The notes beneath the pieces are model-generated. The model was not told the origin of the DNA and searched no databases. It was given only the letters and a program-made list of their open reading frames with translations. The position numbers and the translations under genes are program-made. Shown piece after piece: positions 1 through 17,840 of a DNA stretch of 64,000 nt; positions within the stretch are counted from its first letter, which is position 1, and every line of letters begins with the position of its first letter. Source of the stretch: Dickeya chrysanthemi NCPPB 402 (GTDB taxonomy: Bacteria > Pseudomonadota > Gammaproteobacteria > Enterobacterales > Enterobacteriaceae); the NCBI RefSeq assembly GCF_000406105.1, contig NZ_CM001974.1, positions 2,745,442 to 2,809,441 of the forward strand, in the 5' to 3' direction.

Positions 1-1059
<1,059 letters not shown>

Positions 1060-1102
1060 TTATGCAGGGTAAAAACGGGCAGACCGGGGGATAGCGACAT
1101 CA

Positions 1103-2743
<1,641 letters not shown>

Positions 2744-2772
2744 TCACATCAGCCAATAATGGCGAGCGATAA

Positions 2773-2801
2773 CAACTTGCGGATAAATTATCCGCAAGTT
2801 G
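2773..2801. repeat. perfect 14-bp stem-loop in the bglB-bglH gap
   Basis: CAACTTGCGGATAA (2773-2786) pairs perfectly with TTATCCGCAAGTTG (2788-2801) around a single base. Neither strand has a T-run directly after it, so it is not an obvious intrinsic terminator. In the polycistronic bgl mRNA it would fold just upstream of the bglH leader and could act as an mRNA processing or stability element, or be a protein-binding palindrome. Role unknown. Confidence 0.6.
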
Positions 2802-2815
2802 ATTCCTGATATATT

Positions 2816-3014
2816 TATACCCAAAATAATTCGAGTTGCAGGAAGGCGGCAAGAGAGAGACAAATTCGTCGGGAACGAATTTGACCAGCCAAAGGCTGGC
2901 CTCTGGTGAGAGACAGGATGTCTCTCATTTCATCCCCAGGAGCTTACACAAGTAAGTGACTGGGGTGAGCGAGGGCAGCCAACGCACCTGCAACTTGAAG
3001 TATGAAGGGTATAT
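2816..3014. repeat. ERIC element with one inserted hairpin cassette
   Basis: The ends carry the ERIC termini (TATACCC...ATTCGAGTTGCAGG at left, CTGCAACTTGAAGTATG...GGGTATA at right). The central core CCCCAGGAGCTTACA...AAGTAAGTGACTGGGGTG is the part targeted by classical ERIC primers. A cassette of about 80 bp (about 2851-2930) sits in the left arm. It contains the stems CAAATTCGT/ACGAATTTG, CCAGCC/GGCTGG and GAGAGACA/TGTCTCTC. The element lies between bglB and bglH and would be transcribed as part of the operon message. Confidence 0.85.
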
Positions 3015-3020
3015 ATCCGT

Positions 3021-3076
3021 TATACTTCGAGTTGCAGGTGTATCGACTTTCCTGCAACTCGAATTATTTTTGGTAT
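3021..3076. repeat. minimal ERIC: two terminal arms only
   Basis: TATACTTCGAGTTGCAGG is followed after about 12 bases by CCTGCAACTCGAATTATT...GGTATA. This is just the two inverted ERIC ends with the whole core missing. It lies six bases from the neighbouring ERIC element and immediately after the bglB stop codon. It could be a deletion derivative, or one copy that lost its middle by recombination between internal repeats. Confidence 0.75.
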
Positions 3077-3077
3077 A

Positions 3078-4496
<1,419 letters not shown>

Positions 4497-4507
4497 TCAA
4501 CAATGAT

Positions 4508-6601
<2,094 letters not shown>

Positions 6602-6711
6602 ATATTTATCGCTTTACAGACTACCAGTTCGATTTATTCTGGCAAGCGCTTTACTTCGTGAATCCATTATTTTGTGATGCTATTCACTTTTCTTTTTCTC
6701 TACCCATCAGG

Positions 6712-8256
<1,545 letters not shown>

Positions 8257-9669
8257 ATGAAAAAGACCAAAATCGTTTGTACTATCGGCCCGAAAACCGA
8301 ATCAGAGGAAGTTCTGGGCAAGCTGTTGAGCGCAGGCATGAACGTCATGCGCCTGAACTTCTCTCACGGTGACTATGCCGAACATGGTCAGCGCATCAAG
8401 AATCTGCGTGCCGTTACCGAAAAAACCGGTCTGAAAGCCGCCATCCTGCTGGATACCAAAGGCCCGGAAATTCGCACCATCAAACTGGAAAACGGTGCAG
8501 ACGTTTCTCTGACCGCTGGCCAAACCTTCACCTTCACCACCGACCAGAGCGTGATCGGCAATAAAGAACGCGTCGCGGTCACCTATGCCGGTTTTGCGAA
8601 TGACCTGAGCGTCGGCAACACCGTGCTGGTCGACGATGGTCTGATCGGTATGGAGGTTATCGAGATCAAAGGCGGCGAAGTCGTTTGTAAAGTGCTGAAC
8701 AACGGCGATCTCGGTGAAAACAAAGGTGTTAACCTGCCGGGTGTTTCCATCCAGTTGCCTGCGCTGGCGGAAAAAGACAAACGCGATCTGATTTTCGGTT
8801 GCGAGCAAGGTGTCGATTTCGTCGCAGCCTCCTTTATCCGTAAACGTTCCGACGTAGAAGAGATCCGCGCTCATCTGAAACAGCACGGCGGCGAACACAT
8901 CCAGATCATCTCCAAGATCGAAAACCAGGAAGGTCTGAACAATTTCGACGACATTCTGGAAGCTTCCGACGGTATCATGGTGGCTCGTGGCGATCTGGGC
9001 GTCGAGATCCCGGTTGAAGAAGTCATTTTCGCGCAGAAGATGATGATCGAAAAATGCAACCAGGCCCGCAAAGTGGTGATCACGGCGACCCAAATGCTGG
9101 ACTCCATGATCAAGAACCCGCGCCCGACCCGTGCCGAAGCCGGTGACGTCGCCAACGCCATCATCGACGGTACCGATGCCGTTATGCTGTCCGGCGAAAG
9201 TGCTAAAGGCAAATATCCGCTGGAAGCAGTCAGCATCATGGCGACCATTTGCGAACGTACAGACAGAGTCATGAAATCACGTATGGATAAGTTGCAGAAC
9301 ACCGGCAAGCTGCGCATTACCGAAGCAGTCTGCCGCGGCGCAGTGGAAACCGCAGAGAAACTGGACGCACCGTTGATAGTGGTTGCCACCCAGGGCGGCA
9401 AATCCGCGAAATCCATCCGCAAGTACTTCCCGAACGCACGTATTCTGGCGCTGACCACCAACGAAATCACCGCTCGTCAATTGCTGTTGAGCAAAGGCGT
9501 GGAAACCATGCTGGTGAAAGAAATCGCGTCTACCGACGATTTCTACCGTATCGGTAAAGAAGCGGCGCTGAACAGCGGATTAGCGCAGGAAGGCGATGTT
9601 GTCGTCATGGTTTCCGGCGCGCTGGTAGCGAGCGGCACCACCAACACGGCTTCGGTTCATCGCCTGTAA
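8257..9669 (+). CDS. pykF: pyruvate kinase I (fructose-1,6-bisphosphate-activated type)
   Basis: 470 aa, the same length as E. coli PykF, with end-to-end recognisable identity. The N-terminus [18 protein letters not shown] carries the first barrel strand. MRLNFSHG is the ADP/PEP-binding motif, IIAKIEN-like [10 protein letters not shown] holds the catalytic Lys region, and [12 protein letters not shown] is the signature metal site. ATQMLDSM and the C-terminal allosteric domain (about 350-470) end in [13 protein letters not shown]. It converts PEP and ADP to pyruvate and ATP in lower glycolysis. It stands alone between its own promoter region and a strong terminator. pykF-lpp-ldtE-suf order is as in E. 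coli. Confidence 0.98.
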   Translation: MKKTKIVCTIGPKTESEEVLGKLLSAGMNVMRLNFSHGDYAEHGQRIKNLRAVTEKTGLKAAILLDTKGPEIRTIKLENGADVSLTAGQTFTFTTDQSVIGNKERVAVTYAGFANDLSVGNTVLVDDGLIGMEVIEIKGGEVVCKVLNNGDLGENKGVNLPGVSIQLPALAEKDKRDLIFGCEQGVDFVAASFIRKRSDVEEIRAHLKQHGGEHIQIISKIENQEGLNNFDDILEASDGIMVARGDLGVEIPVEEVIFAQKMMIEKCNQARKVVITATQMLDSMIKNPRPTRAEAGDVANAIIDGTDAVMLSGESAKGKYPLEAVSIMATICERTDRVMKSRMDKLQNTGKLRITEAVCRGAVETAEKLDAPLIVVATQGGKSAKSIRKYFPNARILALTTNEITARQLLLSKGVETMLVKEIASTDDFYRIGKEAALNSGLAQEGDVVVMVSGALVASGTTNTASVHRL

Positions 9670-9689
9670 TGCGATAATGAGAATATTTT

Positions 9690-9715
9690 AAAGCGCCCTG
9701 CGGGGCGCTTTTTAT
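9690..9715 (+). terminator. pykF terminator
   Basis: AAAGCGCC and GGGGCGCTTT form a GC-rich stem with a four-base loop, followed by TTTATTTT, starting about 20 bases after the pykF stop. Confidence 0.92.
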
Positions 9716-9925
9716 TTTCGCGCCCCATCCGTCACTGATAAATAGCACGATCGGTTAGACAAAAAAGATATATCTGCGGCCATCAAGGCCAGACTACTCT
9801 GATAAAATAGCCCTGTTTTCCTTACTTTTTTAACCTGCGTGTAAAACTCGATGATTCTTTGAGCGAACGATCAAAATTAAGCATGTTCCCATCAAAAATT
9901 TATTCTCATCAGAAAACGGTTTGTG

Positions 9926-9940
9926 TAATACTTGTAACGC
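9926..9940 (+). promoter_or_regulatory. lpp promoter -10 and start region
   Basis: The stretch TTTGTGTAATACTTGTAACG followed by CTACATGGAG is conserved base for base with the E. coli lpp promoter/leader. That places the -10 (AATACT) at about 9927-9932 and the start point near 9938. The leader up to the ATG at 9977, including the GAGGGTATTAATA ribosome-binding region, is also conserved, consistent with very high expression. Confidence 0.85.
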
Positions 9941-9976
9941 TACATGGAGATTAACTCAATTTAGAGGGTATTAATA

Positions 9977-10213
9977 ATGAATCGTACTAAACTGGTACTG
10001 GGCGCGGTAATCCTGGGTTCTACTCTGCTGGCTGGTTGCTCCAGCAATGCTAAACTGGATCAGCTGTCTTCTGACGTTTCTTCTCTGAACGAGAAAGTAT
10101 CTGCTCTGACCAGCAAAGTTGACGCTCTGGCTACCGACGTGCAGGCTGCTAAAGATGACGCAGCTCGTGCTAACCAGCGCCTGGACAACCAGGTTCGTAC
10201 TTACAAGAAGTAA
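9977..10213 (+). CDS. lpp: major outer-membrane (Braun) lipoprotein
   Basis: 78 aa. A signal peptide with lipobox LLAGC puts the lipidated Cys at residue 21. A heptad-repeat helix follows ([15 protein letters not shown]...) that trimerises, and the C-terminal Lys (TYKK) is where LD-transpeptidases attach peptidoglycan. It tethers the outer membrane to the murein. Monocistronic with its own strong promoter and terminator. Its convergent neighbour is an LD-transpeptidase gene (ldtE), a conserved association. Confidence 0.98.
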   Translation: MNRTKLVLGAVILGSTLLAGCSSNAKLDQLSSDVSSLNEKVSALTSKVDALATDVQAAKDDAARANQRLDNQVRTYKK

Positions 10214-10230
10214 GAACTGGTTGAATGAAA

Positions 10231-10259
10231 AATGGCGCACATTGTGCGCCATTTTTTTT
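10231..10259 (+). terminator. lpp terminator
   Basis: AATGGCGCAC / GTGCGCCATT perfect stem with a short AT loop followed by eight T residues. Confidence 0.95.
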
Positions 10260-10384
10260 GTCCTTCCTTGTACTCTGCCACGCTACACACCTGAGCATGC
10301 CGCTCGCCTTACCAAACACGCTGACTGAGCAAAGTTGATATGTCAGAACGCCCGTTCATTGACGCCCTGACAGAGGTGTTGTCG

Positions 10385-11359
10385 TTAGTGCGACGCAGCC
10401 GTTTGCTGTAACGGCGATGATTGATGAGGAATATTCTGCCCGACATTCACCAATACCGGCATGCCGGAGCGACGAACAATCGCGCTATTCGCGGCCTCAG
10501 CATCGGTATCATCATGGTGAATAAAGGCTTTTACCTTCTGGCTCAGCGCAATCGGCATGGTTTGCGGGTCATCCTTATCGGTGCGCGACAGCGGCTGATG
10601 CACTTCCACATAGCGTTTCCCATCAGGTTCCACCGCAATCTTGATGGGTTCATTGATGATTTGTACCCGGGTGCCGACCGGCACGTCATTAAACAGCGCT
10701 TCAATATCTTCCGGACGTAAGCGGATACACCCGGAACTCACCCGCATACCGATGCCAAAATCAGCATTCGTGCCATGGATTGAGTACACCCCGCCGCTTT
10801 TCTCCAGCCGTAACGCAAATAATCCCATCGGATTATCCGGCCCACCCGGCACCACCGCCGGCAACGTGATCCCTTGTGCTTTATAATGGCGTCGCGTATT
10901 GGCGGTAGGGATCCAGGTCGGATTTGGGCGCCGCTCAATCACGTGAGTCACCATTACCGGCGTGTTGCGGCCAAGCTGACCGATGCCAATCGGATAAACG
11001 ATGACGGTGTTTTTCCCTTTCGGGAAGTAATAAAGCCGCAATTCAGCCAGGTTCACCACGATCCCCTCCCGTGGCGTATCCGGCAGCAGCATCTGTAACG
11101 GGATCGTCAGGCTGGAACCGGGCTTAGGCAGATAAGGGTCAGTACCTGGATTCGCTTCTAACATGCCAAGCAGACCAATTTTGAAGTTGGCGGCTATGGT
11201 TTCCAATGGATGCCCATCATTCGGCACCGTGTAGCTAATATTTTCCCCAATCAGTCGACTGTCTGGAGGCGGCAGAGGATATTCCGTTGCATTGGCAGGC
11301 TGCATGCCCGTCAGGCAAGAGGCAAACAATAATCCCATTAGGGTAAGCGCACGTTTCAT
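10385..11359 (-). CDS. ldtE: L,D-transpeptidase (YnhG/LdtE type)
   Basis: 324 aa with a signal peptide (~1-24). A LysM-like domain lies at about residues 40-90 (SYTVPNDGHPLETIAANFKI). The YkuD catalytic domain is at about 97-235, with His195 in SIHGTNADFG and the catalytic Cys211 in SSGCIRLR. Periplasmic; the family makes 3-3 meso-DAP cross-links in peptidoglycan and/or acts on Lpp anchoring. Position between lpp and sufE equals that of E. coli ynhG (ldtE). The ~90-residue C-terminal tail is the usual variable part of these enzymes. Confidence 0.9.
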   Translation of the reverse strand: MKRALTLMGLLFASCLTGMQPANATEYPLPPPDSRLIGENISYTVPNDGHPLETIAANFKIGLLGMLEANPGTDPYLPKPGSSLTIPLQMLLPDTPREGIVVNLAELRLYYFPKGKNTVIVYPIGIGQLGRNTPVMVTHVIERRPNPTWIPTANTRRHYKAQGITLPAVVPGGPDNPMGLFALRLEKSGGVYSIHGTNADFGIGMRVSSGCIRLRPEDIEALFNDVPVGTRVQIINEPIKIAVEPDGKRYVEVHQPLSRTDKDDPQTMPIALSQKVKAFIHHDDTDAEAANSAIVRRSGMPVLVNVGQNIPHQSSPLQQTAASH

Positions 11360-11600
11360 TATTGGTTTCCTGTTGTAATACTGAAGATCAGTTGAGCGCC
11401 AAAGCGCGACACGCGGCTACGACCATCACGGGCACCGGTGAATCGCCGTTGGCGAAAACTTTCTTTCTTGTTTTTTATCAATAAGTTGAATCTCCTTGAA
11501 CGTTAGGAAACGCCAAGGATAAAAGCAGGGTAGCAGGAAATCCACCGGATGGATTCTGAAATGTGACGCATCAGGGCGCAGATATCACGCCCTGCAGGTT

Positions 11601-12047
11601 TTATATCAAGGTAGCCGCCCGCGCCCGCACGTTGCGCAGCATGGCTTCAAGCCCTTGTGACCGTGACGGCGTCAGATGCTGGGTTAGCGCCAGCGATGCG
11701 AAAAAAGGGCGTACGTCCTGCTCGACGATCTCTTGGGCAGACAATCCCTGATACAGGCTAAAAACGATGGCAATCAATCCCTTGACGATAGCGGCATCGC
11801 TGTCGCCATACAACACCATGTGGCCTTGTTCATCACGACTCAAATCAATCCAGACCTGACTTTGACAGCCAGAGACCCGATTAGCATCCTGACGCTGTAC
11901 GTCGCTAAGCGGTGCCAGACTGGCGCCCAGTTCAATGATATAGAGGTACTTCTCTTCCCAATTGCTGCAACGAGAAAAATTCCGCAGCAGCTTCTGTGGA
12001 TCCGGCGGTTGCGCCATCGCCGTTTGCGCCATAACAATTTGTTCCAT
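11601..12047 (-). CDS. sufE: SufE cysteine desulfurase activator / sulfur acceptor
   Basis: 148 aa. The ATG at 12047 has a GGAG seven bases upstream; in-frame ATGs at 12032 and 12017 would give 143 or 138 aa, the last being the E. coli length. The sulfur-accepting Cys61 lies in SGCQSQVWI. It takes persulfide from SufS and passes it to the SufBCD scaffold. Last gene of the suf operon, 38 bases after sufS. Confidence 0.95.
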   Translation of the reverse strand: MEQIVMAQTAMAQPPDPQKLLRNFSRCSNWEEKYLYIIELGASLAPLSDVQRQDANRVSGCQSQVWIDLSRDEQGHMVLYGDSDAAIVKGLIAIVFSLYQGLSAQEIVEQDVRPFFASLALTQHLTPSRSQGLEAMLRNVRARAATLI

Positions 12048-12085
12048 AACAATGCTCCAGAAACAATAATTTCGCTGCCGTCGGC

Positions 12086-13339
12086 TTACTCGCCCAACAG
12101 ACGATGTATACGGTGCAGCCCCGCGACCAGACGGTCAATATCATCCTGACAGGAATAGAGGGCCAGTGAGGCGCGGCACATACTGGACACGCCATAACGG
12201 CTCATCAGCGGCATCGCGCAATGGTGACCGGTGCGGATGGCGATACCGTACTGGTCGAGAAAGCTGCCGACGTCAAACGCATGGTGATGCCCCAAATTAA
12301 AGGCAATCACCCCGTGGCGATGCACCGGGCCGTATAGGCTAAGCGTCGGCACCTCGGACAGCGCCGCCAGCGCATAACGCATCAACCGATCTTCATACGC
12401 CTGAATCGCCGACATCCCCAACGAGGAGACATAATCCAGCGCCGCCCCCAGCCCCATAATCCCGGCGGTATGCGGCGAGCCGGCTTCAAAGCGCCACGGC
12501 GAATCGGCATAGGTCGTTCCTTGCGTCAAACTAACCTCACGGATCATGGCGCCGCCGCCTTCCCACGGCGGCATTGCCTGCAGCAGCTCGCTTTTGCCGT
12601 ACAGTACGCCAATGCCTGAAGGACCGTATAGTTTATGGCCGGAAAAGGCGTAGAAATCGCAATCCAGCGCCTGCACGTCCACCGCCCGGTGCATCACCGC
12701 CTGTGCGCCATCCACCAGTACTTTCGCCCCACAGGCATGCGCCTGACGGATAATCTCCGCCAGCGGGTTGGCGGTGCCCAGCACGTTGGAAACCTGCGTG
12801 ACCGCCACTAATCGGGTGCGTTCATCCAGCAATGCCGGCAGTTGCGCCATGTCCAATTCGCCGTCGTCATTGATTGGCAGAACGCGCAGCGCCAACCCGC
12901 GCGCCTGTGCCAGCATTTGCCAGGGCACAATGTTGGCGTGATGCTCCATCTCGCTGATCACCACGTTATCACCGGGCTGAAACGCGATACGGCCGTAACT
13001 GTTGGCCACCAGATTGATGGCTTCGGTGGTGCCGCGCACAAACACGATGTTTTCCGCCGACGCGGCATGGATAAAGGTGGCAACCTGCGCCCTCACCTCT
13101 TCCATCGCGCTGGTAGCGCGGGCGCTCAAAGTATGGATGCCACGGTGTACGGCGGCATATTCGTGCAAGTAGAAATCCCGCTCACGATCGATAACCGCCA
13201 GCGGCTTCTGGGCGCTGGCTGCACTGTCCAGATAGGACAGCGGCTGCCCGTTGACCGATTGCTGCAATATCGGGAAATCCGCCCGCACCCGCTCAATAGG
13301 ATAATGATCAACAGGATGATCATCGATGAGATCATTCAC
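12086..13339 (-). CDS. sufS: SufS cysteine desulfurase
   Basis: 417 aa, PLP-dependent class V aminotransferase fold. The PLP Lys is in FSGHKLYGP (Lys236) and the active-site Cys374 in RTGHHCAMP, the group II desulfurase motif. It releases sulfur from cysteine, leaving alanine, for Fe-S cluster assembly, and works with SufE. Its ATG overlaps the end of sufD by four bases (13336-13339), indicating translational coupling. Confidence 0.97.
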   Translation of the reverse strand: MNDLIDDHPVDHYPIERVRADFPILQQSVNGQPLSYLDSAASAQKPLAVIDRERDFYLHEYAAVHRGIHTLSARATSAMEEVRAQVATFIHAASAENIVFVRGTTEAINLVANSYGRIAFQPGDNVVISEMEHHANIVPWQMLAQARGLALRVLPINDDGELDMAQLPALLDERTRLVAVTQVSNVLGTANPLAEIIRQAHACGAKVLVDGAQAVMHRAVDVQALDCDFYAFSGHKLYGPSGIGVLYGKSELLQAMPPWEGGGAMIREVSLTQGTTYADSPWRFEAGSPHTAGIMGLGAALDYVSSLGMSAIQAYEDRLMRYALAALSEVPTLSLYGPVHRHGVIAFNLGHHHAFDVGSFLDQYGIAIRTGHHCAMPLMSRYGVSSMCRASLALYSCQDDIDRLVAGLHRIHRLLGE

Positions 13340-14628
13340 GCTGTTTCTCCTCCCAGTGCCTGCAAGCGCTGGGCAACTCGCGCCAGCACCGCATCACGTA
13401 GCCTGTCATCACGGATCGCCTCCGTCAGTTCGGCCGCAAACGCGAAGATAATCATCTGTTGCGCCGCCTGCTCGCCGATACCGCGTGACCGCAGATAAAA
13501 CAGTTGATCTTCGTCGATACGCCCAACCGTCGCACCGTGGCTGCATTTCACATCATCGGCGTAGATTTCCAACTGAGGTTTGGTATCCACCTCCGCCAGT
13601 CGCCCGAGCAACAGGTTGTTATTGGTCATCTTACCGTCCGTCTTCAGTGCGCCGGGAGCCACCTTGATCAACCCGTTGAACACGCCGCGAGCACGATCAC
13701 GCACAATCGCTTTGTGCAACTGACGGCTTTCACCGAACCCTTGATTGTGTTCCAAATACGTACGGGTATCGCATACTTCGTTGCCGGTCGGCACCATCAG
13801 GCTGTTCATCGACAGCGTCGCGCCTTCACCGTTCATCTGCGCGCTGGTGTGATGGCGCGTCAGCCCCGCGCCCAGCAGAAAACTGTGGCTGTGCAGTTGG
13901 GCAGCCCGGGCCAGACGTAAATCATTGTGAGCAAAGTGATAACTGTCAGTCGCTTCAAACCCCAGCTTGTAGTGCTCGACAACGCTGTTTTCACCGGCGT
14001 CGATGGTCAGGCGCGCGCCGCTAAAATGGGCGGCCCCCTCCAGGCTTGCGTAATGCTCAATCAGCGTCGCACTGGCGCCTGCGCCGATACGCGCATGGTG
14101 GCGATAGTGCAGTGTGTTGAGCGCCGCCGGCTGACCACTGCTGATATGCAGCAGGTAGAGCGGTTTTTCCGCTATCACCCCGTTGCCGACCTGAATCAGC
14201 GTTTGCTCCACCGCCAGGCTCTCCGTCAGGTGCAAAAACACCTCGGGCTGAATCGGCGCTAAACCAGACTGCCGCCGGACAGACGGGATAATCTCTACCT
14301 GATACGGCCCGCTGTCGGCGTCGCTCAGCGCACGGCTGAAATGCCCGTCGACAAACACCAGCCGCCAGCCGTCGACCGGCAGCGCCAGCGCGTCGCGCTG
14401 TGCCGGCGTGACCTCGGTTTCAGCCGTTATCGAGGTAAACTCATGCGCCAGCAGCCGCTCCAGCGGGGTGTATTTCCAGTGTTCCAGCTTGCGGTGAGGA
14501 ATGCCCAGTTGCTTTACCTGTTGCCAGTGCTGCCGCGCCTCATCGGCGCGCGACGCGGCGGTATCAAACAGGCGTTGCCACTGTTGCAGCGCCTGCTGCG
14601 CTTTACTGTTGGTCGGTAAGCCAGCCAT
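13336..14628 (-). CDS. sufD: SufD Fe-S scaffold subunit
   Basis: 430 aa, a beta-helix protein of the SufB/SufD family (C-terminal conserved part [31 protein letters not shown]). With SufB and SufC it forms the SufBC2D scaffold on which clusters are built under iron limitation or oxidative stress. It overlaps sufC by 26 bases at its 5' end and sufS at its 3' end. Confidence 0.96.
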   Translation of the reverse strand: MAGLPTNSKAQQALQQWQRLFDTAASRADEARQHWQQVKQLGIPHRKLEHWKYTPLERLLAHEFTSITAETEVTPAQRDALALPVDGWRLVFVDGHFSRALSDADSGPYQVEIIPSVRRQSGLAPIQPEVFLHLTESLAVEQTLIQVGNGVIAEKPLYLLHISSGQPAALNTLHYRHHARIGAGASATLIEHYASLEGAAHFSGARLTIDAGENSVVEHYKLGFEATDSYHFAHNDLRLARAAQLHSHSFLLGAGLTRHHTSAQMNGEGATLSMNSLMVPTGNEVCDTRTYLEHNQGFGESRQLHKAIVRDRARGVFNGLIKVAPGALKTDGKMTNNNLLLGRLAEVDTKPQLEIYADDVKCSHGATVGRIDEDQLFYLRSRGIGEQAAQQMIIFAFAAELTEAIRDDRLRDAVLARVAQRLQALGGETA

Positions 14629-15349
14629 AGCCCTGCTCCTCCAACTGTTTCACCAGCGAGAAATCTCCGGATTTCACAATCCGCCCCTGATAGAGCACAT
14701 GCACGTAATCCGGGCGGATGTAATCCAGAATGCGCTGGTAATGGGTGACGATGATGAAAGCGCGCTTGCCATCACGCAGCGCGTTGACGCCGCCGGAGAC
14801 GATTTTCAACGCATCAATATCCAGCCCGGAGTCGGTTTCATCCAGAATGCACAGATCGGGTTCCAGCACCGCCATTTGCAGAATGTCGTTACGTTTTTTC
14901 TCGCCGCCGGAAAAACCGACGTTGACCGAACGCGTCAGCAGGTCGTCCGGCATGTTCAACTGCCGGATTTTATCCTCGATGAAGTCTTCAAAATCAAACC
15001 GGTCCAGCGCCGGTTGTTGGCGATAGGCTCGCACGGCGTTTAGCGATGTCTGCAGGAAAAAGCGATTGCTGACGCCGGGGATTTCCACCGGGTACTGAAA
15101 CGCCATGAAAATCCCTTCGCCGGCCCGCTCCTCCGGCGACAGCGCCAGCAGATCTTTGCCCTTGAAGCGCAGCGTGCCGCCGGTCACGGTATAATCCTCA
15201 CGACCGGCCAGCGTGGCGGACAGGGTGCTCTTACCCGATCCGTTCGGCCCCATAATGGCATGGACCTCCCCCGGATTGACCTGCAAGTTCAACCCATTGA
15301 TAATCGGCTTGTCTTCGACGCTGACGTTCAAGTTTTCAATCGTTAACAT
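14603..15349 (-). CDS. sufC: SufC ATPase of the Suf scaffold
   Basis: 248 aa ABC-type ATPase without membrane partner. Walker A GPNGSGKST (~35-43), signature FSGGEKKR (~148-155), Walker B CILDETDSGLD (~170-180, the Suf-type DETDSGLD) and switch His in IVTHYQR. It drives conformational change of SufBD during cluster assembly. Lies 87 bases downstream of sufB. Confidence 0.97.
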   Translation of the reverse strand: MLTIENLNVSVEDKPIINGLNLQVNPGEVHAIMGPNGSGKSTLSATLAGREDYTVTGGTLRFKGKDLLALSPEERAGEGIFMAFQYPVEIPGVSNRFFLQTSLNAVRAYRQQPALDRFDFEDFIEDKIRQLNMPDDLLTRSVNVGFSGGEKKRNDILQMAVLEPDLCILDETDSGLDIDALKIVSGGVNALRDGKRAFIIVTHYQRILDYIRPDYVHVLYQGRIVKSGDFSLVKQLEEQGYGWLTDQQ

Positions 15350-15436
15350 ACTCTTACCCTTCCGGCGTCTTACCGACGCTCATGATTATCGGCACCGCGT
15401 CGCGGTGCGTGGCATGCCGTGGCGTTGGCGCATACA

Positions 15437-16936
15437 TCAGCCCACACTGTGTTCAAGGCTGATGGACAACAATTTCTGGGCTTCTACTGCGAATTCCAGC
15501 GGCAACGCCGAGAACACGTCTTTACAGAAACCGTTCACTATCATTGAGATGGCGTCGTCTTCACTGATGCCGCGTTGCAGGCAATAGAACAGTTGATCCT
15601 CGCCGATGCGCGAGGTGGTCGCCTCATGTTCCAGTTGCGCGCTGTTATTCTTCACTTCTACGTAGGGAAAGGTGTGCGCGCCGCAGTCGCTGCCGATCAG
15701 CATCGAATCGCACTGGGTGAAATTGCGTGCATTGGTCGCGCTGGGCATGATCTTCACCAGCCCGCGATAGGTGTTCTCGCTGTGTCCGGCGGAAATTCCC
15801 TTGGCGATGATGGTCGAACGGGTGTTCTTGCCGATATGGATCATCTTGGTACCGGTATCCGCCTGCTGGCGGCCGCTGGTCAGCGCCACCGAAAAGAATT
15901 CGCCCACCGAGTAGTCGCCGCGCAGGATCACGCTCGGGTATTTCCAGGTAATGGCCGATCCGGTTTCCGACTGCGTCCAGGACATACGTGAATGATCGCC
16001 GGCGCACAGCGCGCGTTTGGTCACAAAGTTGAGAATGCCGCCTTCGCTGCCCTGACCGGAGAACCAGTTCTGCACCGTGGAATATTTCACTTCGGCATTT
16101 TTGTTGACAATCACTTCCACCACCGCCGCATGCAACTGGTAACTGTCGCGCACCGGCGCCGAGCACCCCTCGATATAGCTGACGTAGCTGTCATCGTCGG
16201 CAATCAGAATAGTACGCTCGAACTGACCGGTTTTGGCGGCATTAATGCGAAAGTAGGTCGACAGCTCCATCGGGCAGCGCACCCCTTTCGGGATGTAAAC
16301 GAAGGTGCCGTCCGAGGCTACCGCGGCGTTCAGCGCAGCGAAGAAATTGTCGTTAGCAGGCACCACCGTGCCCAGATACTGGCGCACCAGTTGCGGATGT
16401 GACTGAATCGCTTCGCTGAACGAACAGAAAATGATGCCTTGCTTCGCCAGTTCATCCCGATAGGTGGTGGCGACGGATACTGAATCGAAAATGGCGTCGA
16501 CCGCCACCTCTTTGCCTTCCCGTACCGGGACGCCCAGTTTATCGAAAGCGTCTTCCACCTCGCGGGTCAGGTAATTACTGTGGGCGACATCGTCGGCCGG
16601 CTGTTGCTGCGCGCCGGGCTGAGAACCGCAGCTATCGTCACACTGCCCGCATGACGGTGCCGAGTAATAGCTGTAATCCTGATAGTTCAGATGCTCGTAG
16701 TGCGCTTTCAGCCAGTGCGGTTCCTCCATCTGCAACCAGGCCCGATAGGCGCTGAGCCGAAACTCCAGCATCCACTCCGGTTCATTGCGTCTGGCGGAAA
16801 TCGCCCGCACGACATCCTCATTGATGCCATGGGCCAGTTGATCCATCGCCAGCTCGGTGAAAAAGCCCTCTTTATAACGGCCGTCACCAAGCCAGGTCTG
16901 GACATCGTCGGATACGTCTACATTACTACGCGCCAT
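15437..16936 (-). CDS. sufB: SufB Fe-S scaffold subunit
   Basis: 499 aa using the ATG at 16936 ([12 protein letters not shown], matching the start of E. coli SufB at 495 aa). An upstream in-frame ATG at 16975 would only add residues encoded inside sufA. The N-terminal CxxCxxxC-like cluster CGQCDDSC is at about 100-107. Conserved [14 protein letters not shown] and the reactive Cys in NFTQCDSM are present. Core scaffold of SufBC2D. Confidence 0.97.
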   Translation of the reverse strand: MARSNVDVSDDVQTWLGDGRYKEGFFTELAMDQLAHGINEDVVRAISARRNEPEWMLEFRLSAYRAWLQMEEPHWLKAHYEHLNYQDYSYYSAPSCGQCDDSCGSQPGAQQQPADDVAHSNYLTREVEDAFDKLGVPVREGKEVAVDAIFDSVSVATTYRDELAKQGIIFCSFSEAIQSHPQLVRQYLGTVVPANDNFFAALNAAVASDGTFVYIPKGVRCPMELSTYFRINAAKTGQFERTILIADDDSYVSYIEGCSAPVRDSYQLHAAVVEVIVNKNAEVKYSTVQNWFSGQGSEGGILNFVTKRALCAGDHSRMSWTQSETGSAITWKYPSVILRGDYSVGEFFSVALTSGRQQADTGTKMIHIGKNTRSTIIAKGISAGHSENTYRGLVKIMPSATNARNFTQCDSMLIGSDCGAHTFPYVEVKNNSAQLEHEATTSRIGEDQLFYCLQRGISEDDAISMIVNGFCKDVFSALPLEFAVEAQKLLSISLEHSVG

Positions 16937-16950
16937 AATCGTGTCGCCGC

Positions 16951-17325
16951 TTAAAGCCCAAAACTTTCGCCACATCCACAGGCATGGCGGGCTTTGGGGT
17001 TGTTGAATTTGAATACCTGATTGATGCCCTCCTGGACAAAATCCACTTCCGTACCGTCGAGAAACGGCATCGCCTTGAGCGGAATAAACAGTCGCGCGCC
17101 TTCGCGCTGATAGATCTGATCGGTAGGATCAGGCTGATGCACCAGTTCCAGTACGTAACCCAACCCCGCACAGCCGGACTGCTTAACCGTCAGCCGGATG
17201 CCCTGTACCGATTCATCCCGCCGCATCAGGTTACGAATATGGGCCACGGCGCTATCAGTCAGCGTCAGCCCCTGCCATACCTGCTCGTCCAGTGAAAAAG
17301 TGTCTACATCATCGTGCGTTTGCAT
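16951..17325 (-). CDS. sufA: SufA A-type Fe-S carrier
   Basis: 124 aa from the ATG at 17325, preceded by GAGGTGAT at good spacing. The open frame extends 38 codons further up, but without homology and across the leader. The three cluster-ligand cysteines of A-type carriers are present: Cys52 (SGCAGLGY), Cys116 and Cys118 (ACGCGESF). It transfers assembled clusters to targets. First gene of sufABCDSE and 14 bases from sufB. Confidence 0.95.
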   Translation of the reverse strand: MQTHDDVDTFSLDEQVWQGLTLTDSAVAHIRNLMRRDESVQGIRLTVKQSGCAGLGYVLELVHQPDPTDQIYQREGARLFIPLKAMPFLDGTEVDFVQEGINQVFKFNNPKARHACGCGESFGL

Positions 17326-17444
17326 CGGGATCACCTCATTTGCTGTTATTGCCCCCACACGGCAGGCTGTGATACCGACCGCATGACATCCGTTTGCTTC
17401 TGATTGCTCGGTTCGGATATCCATACTGTCAGAATTCACACAAT

Positions 17445-17463
17445 GTTAATGATAATTATTACT
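17445..17463 (-). promoter_or_regulatory. Fur box in the suf promoter
   Basis: GTTAATGATAATTATTACT agrees with the 19-bp Fur consensus (GATAATGATAATCATTATC) at about 15 positions. On the minus strand a TTGATG...AACATT pair with 17-base spacing brackets it, so Fur binding would block the sufA promoter. suf is Fur-repressed in E. coli and Dickeya. Confidence 0.85.
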
Positions 17464-17810
17464 ACATCAACCATGTGATTGTGGGGCTTTTCCCGTTGCA
17501 GGGGGCAATATGTTCACCCGTAGCCGGTGTTTCCGGCGTTTGCCGCCCCAAAAATGAGTAACTGACTATTGATATAGCAAAAATTAATAACTTATACCTA
17601 TGGTTTTACCTGTTAATGCCATCAACATTTTCTTATCATCAGTATAACACCTCTGAATCAGCCTATTTTCTGAACACTCCTGTCATGCCAAAAATTCTCT
17701 ACTGCACGCGTATGGCGATAAATTCAGCACGTTTCATTTAGAAAATGCGATCGTGATCGCCTCTTATCGGTGAATATCCGCCAGAAGCGTTGCATTGAGG
17801 CGCGCAAAAA
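17464..17810. other. intergenic DNA between the two Fur-controlled promoters
   Basis: About 350 AT-leaning bases between the suf Fur box and the Fur box of the divergent gene at 17841. I see no coding frame with family resemblance and no terminator. It could hold upstream activator sites for suf (IscR, OxyR and IHF act there in E. coli), which I cannot place confidently. Confidence 0.4.
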
Positions 17811-17829
17811 TATGATAATGATTCTTATT
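17790..17829 (+). promoter_or_regulatory. Fur-overlapped promoter of the 17841 gene
   Basis: TTGCAT (17790-17795) and GATAAT (17814-17819) form a plausible sigma-70 pair with 18-base spacing. A Fur-box-like TATGATAATGATTCTTATT (17811-17829) covers the -10 and likely start point, 12 bases before the ATG. The arrangement predicts tight iron repression. Confidence 0.75.
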
Positions 17830-17840
17830 TAAGATGTGAG

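Noticed and set aside
8302..9093. 263-codon open frame on the minus strand inside pykF
   Set aside because: Shadow of the strongly biased pykF codons; no family resemblance and no RBS.
11572..11594. stem-loop after sufE (CAGGGCG/CGCCCTG)
   Set aside because: Good stem but no T-run on the minus strand; too weak to call a terminator.
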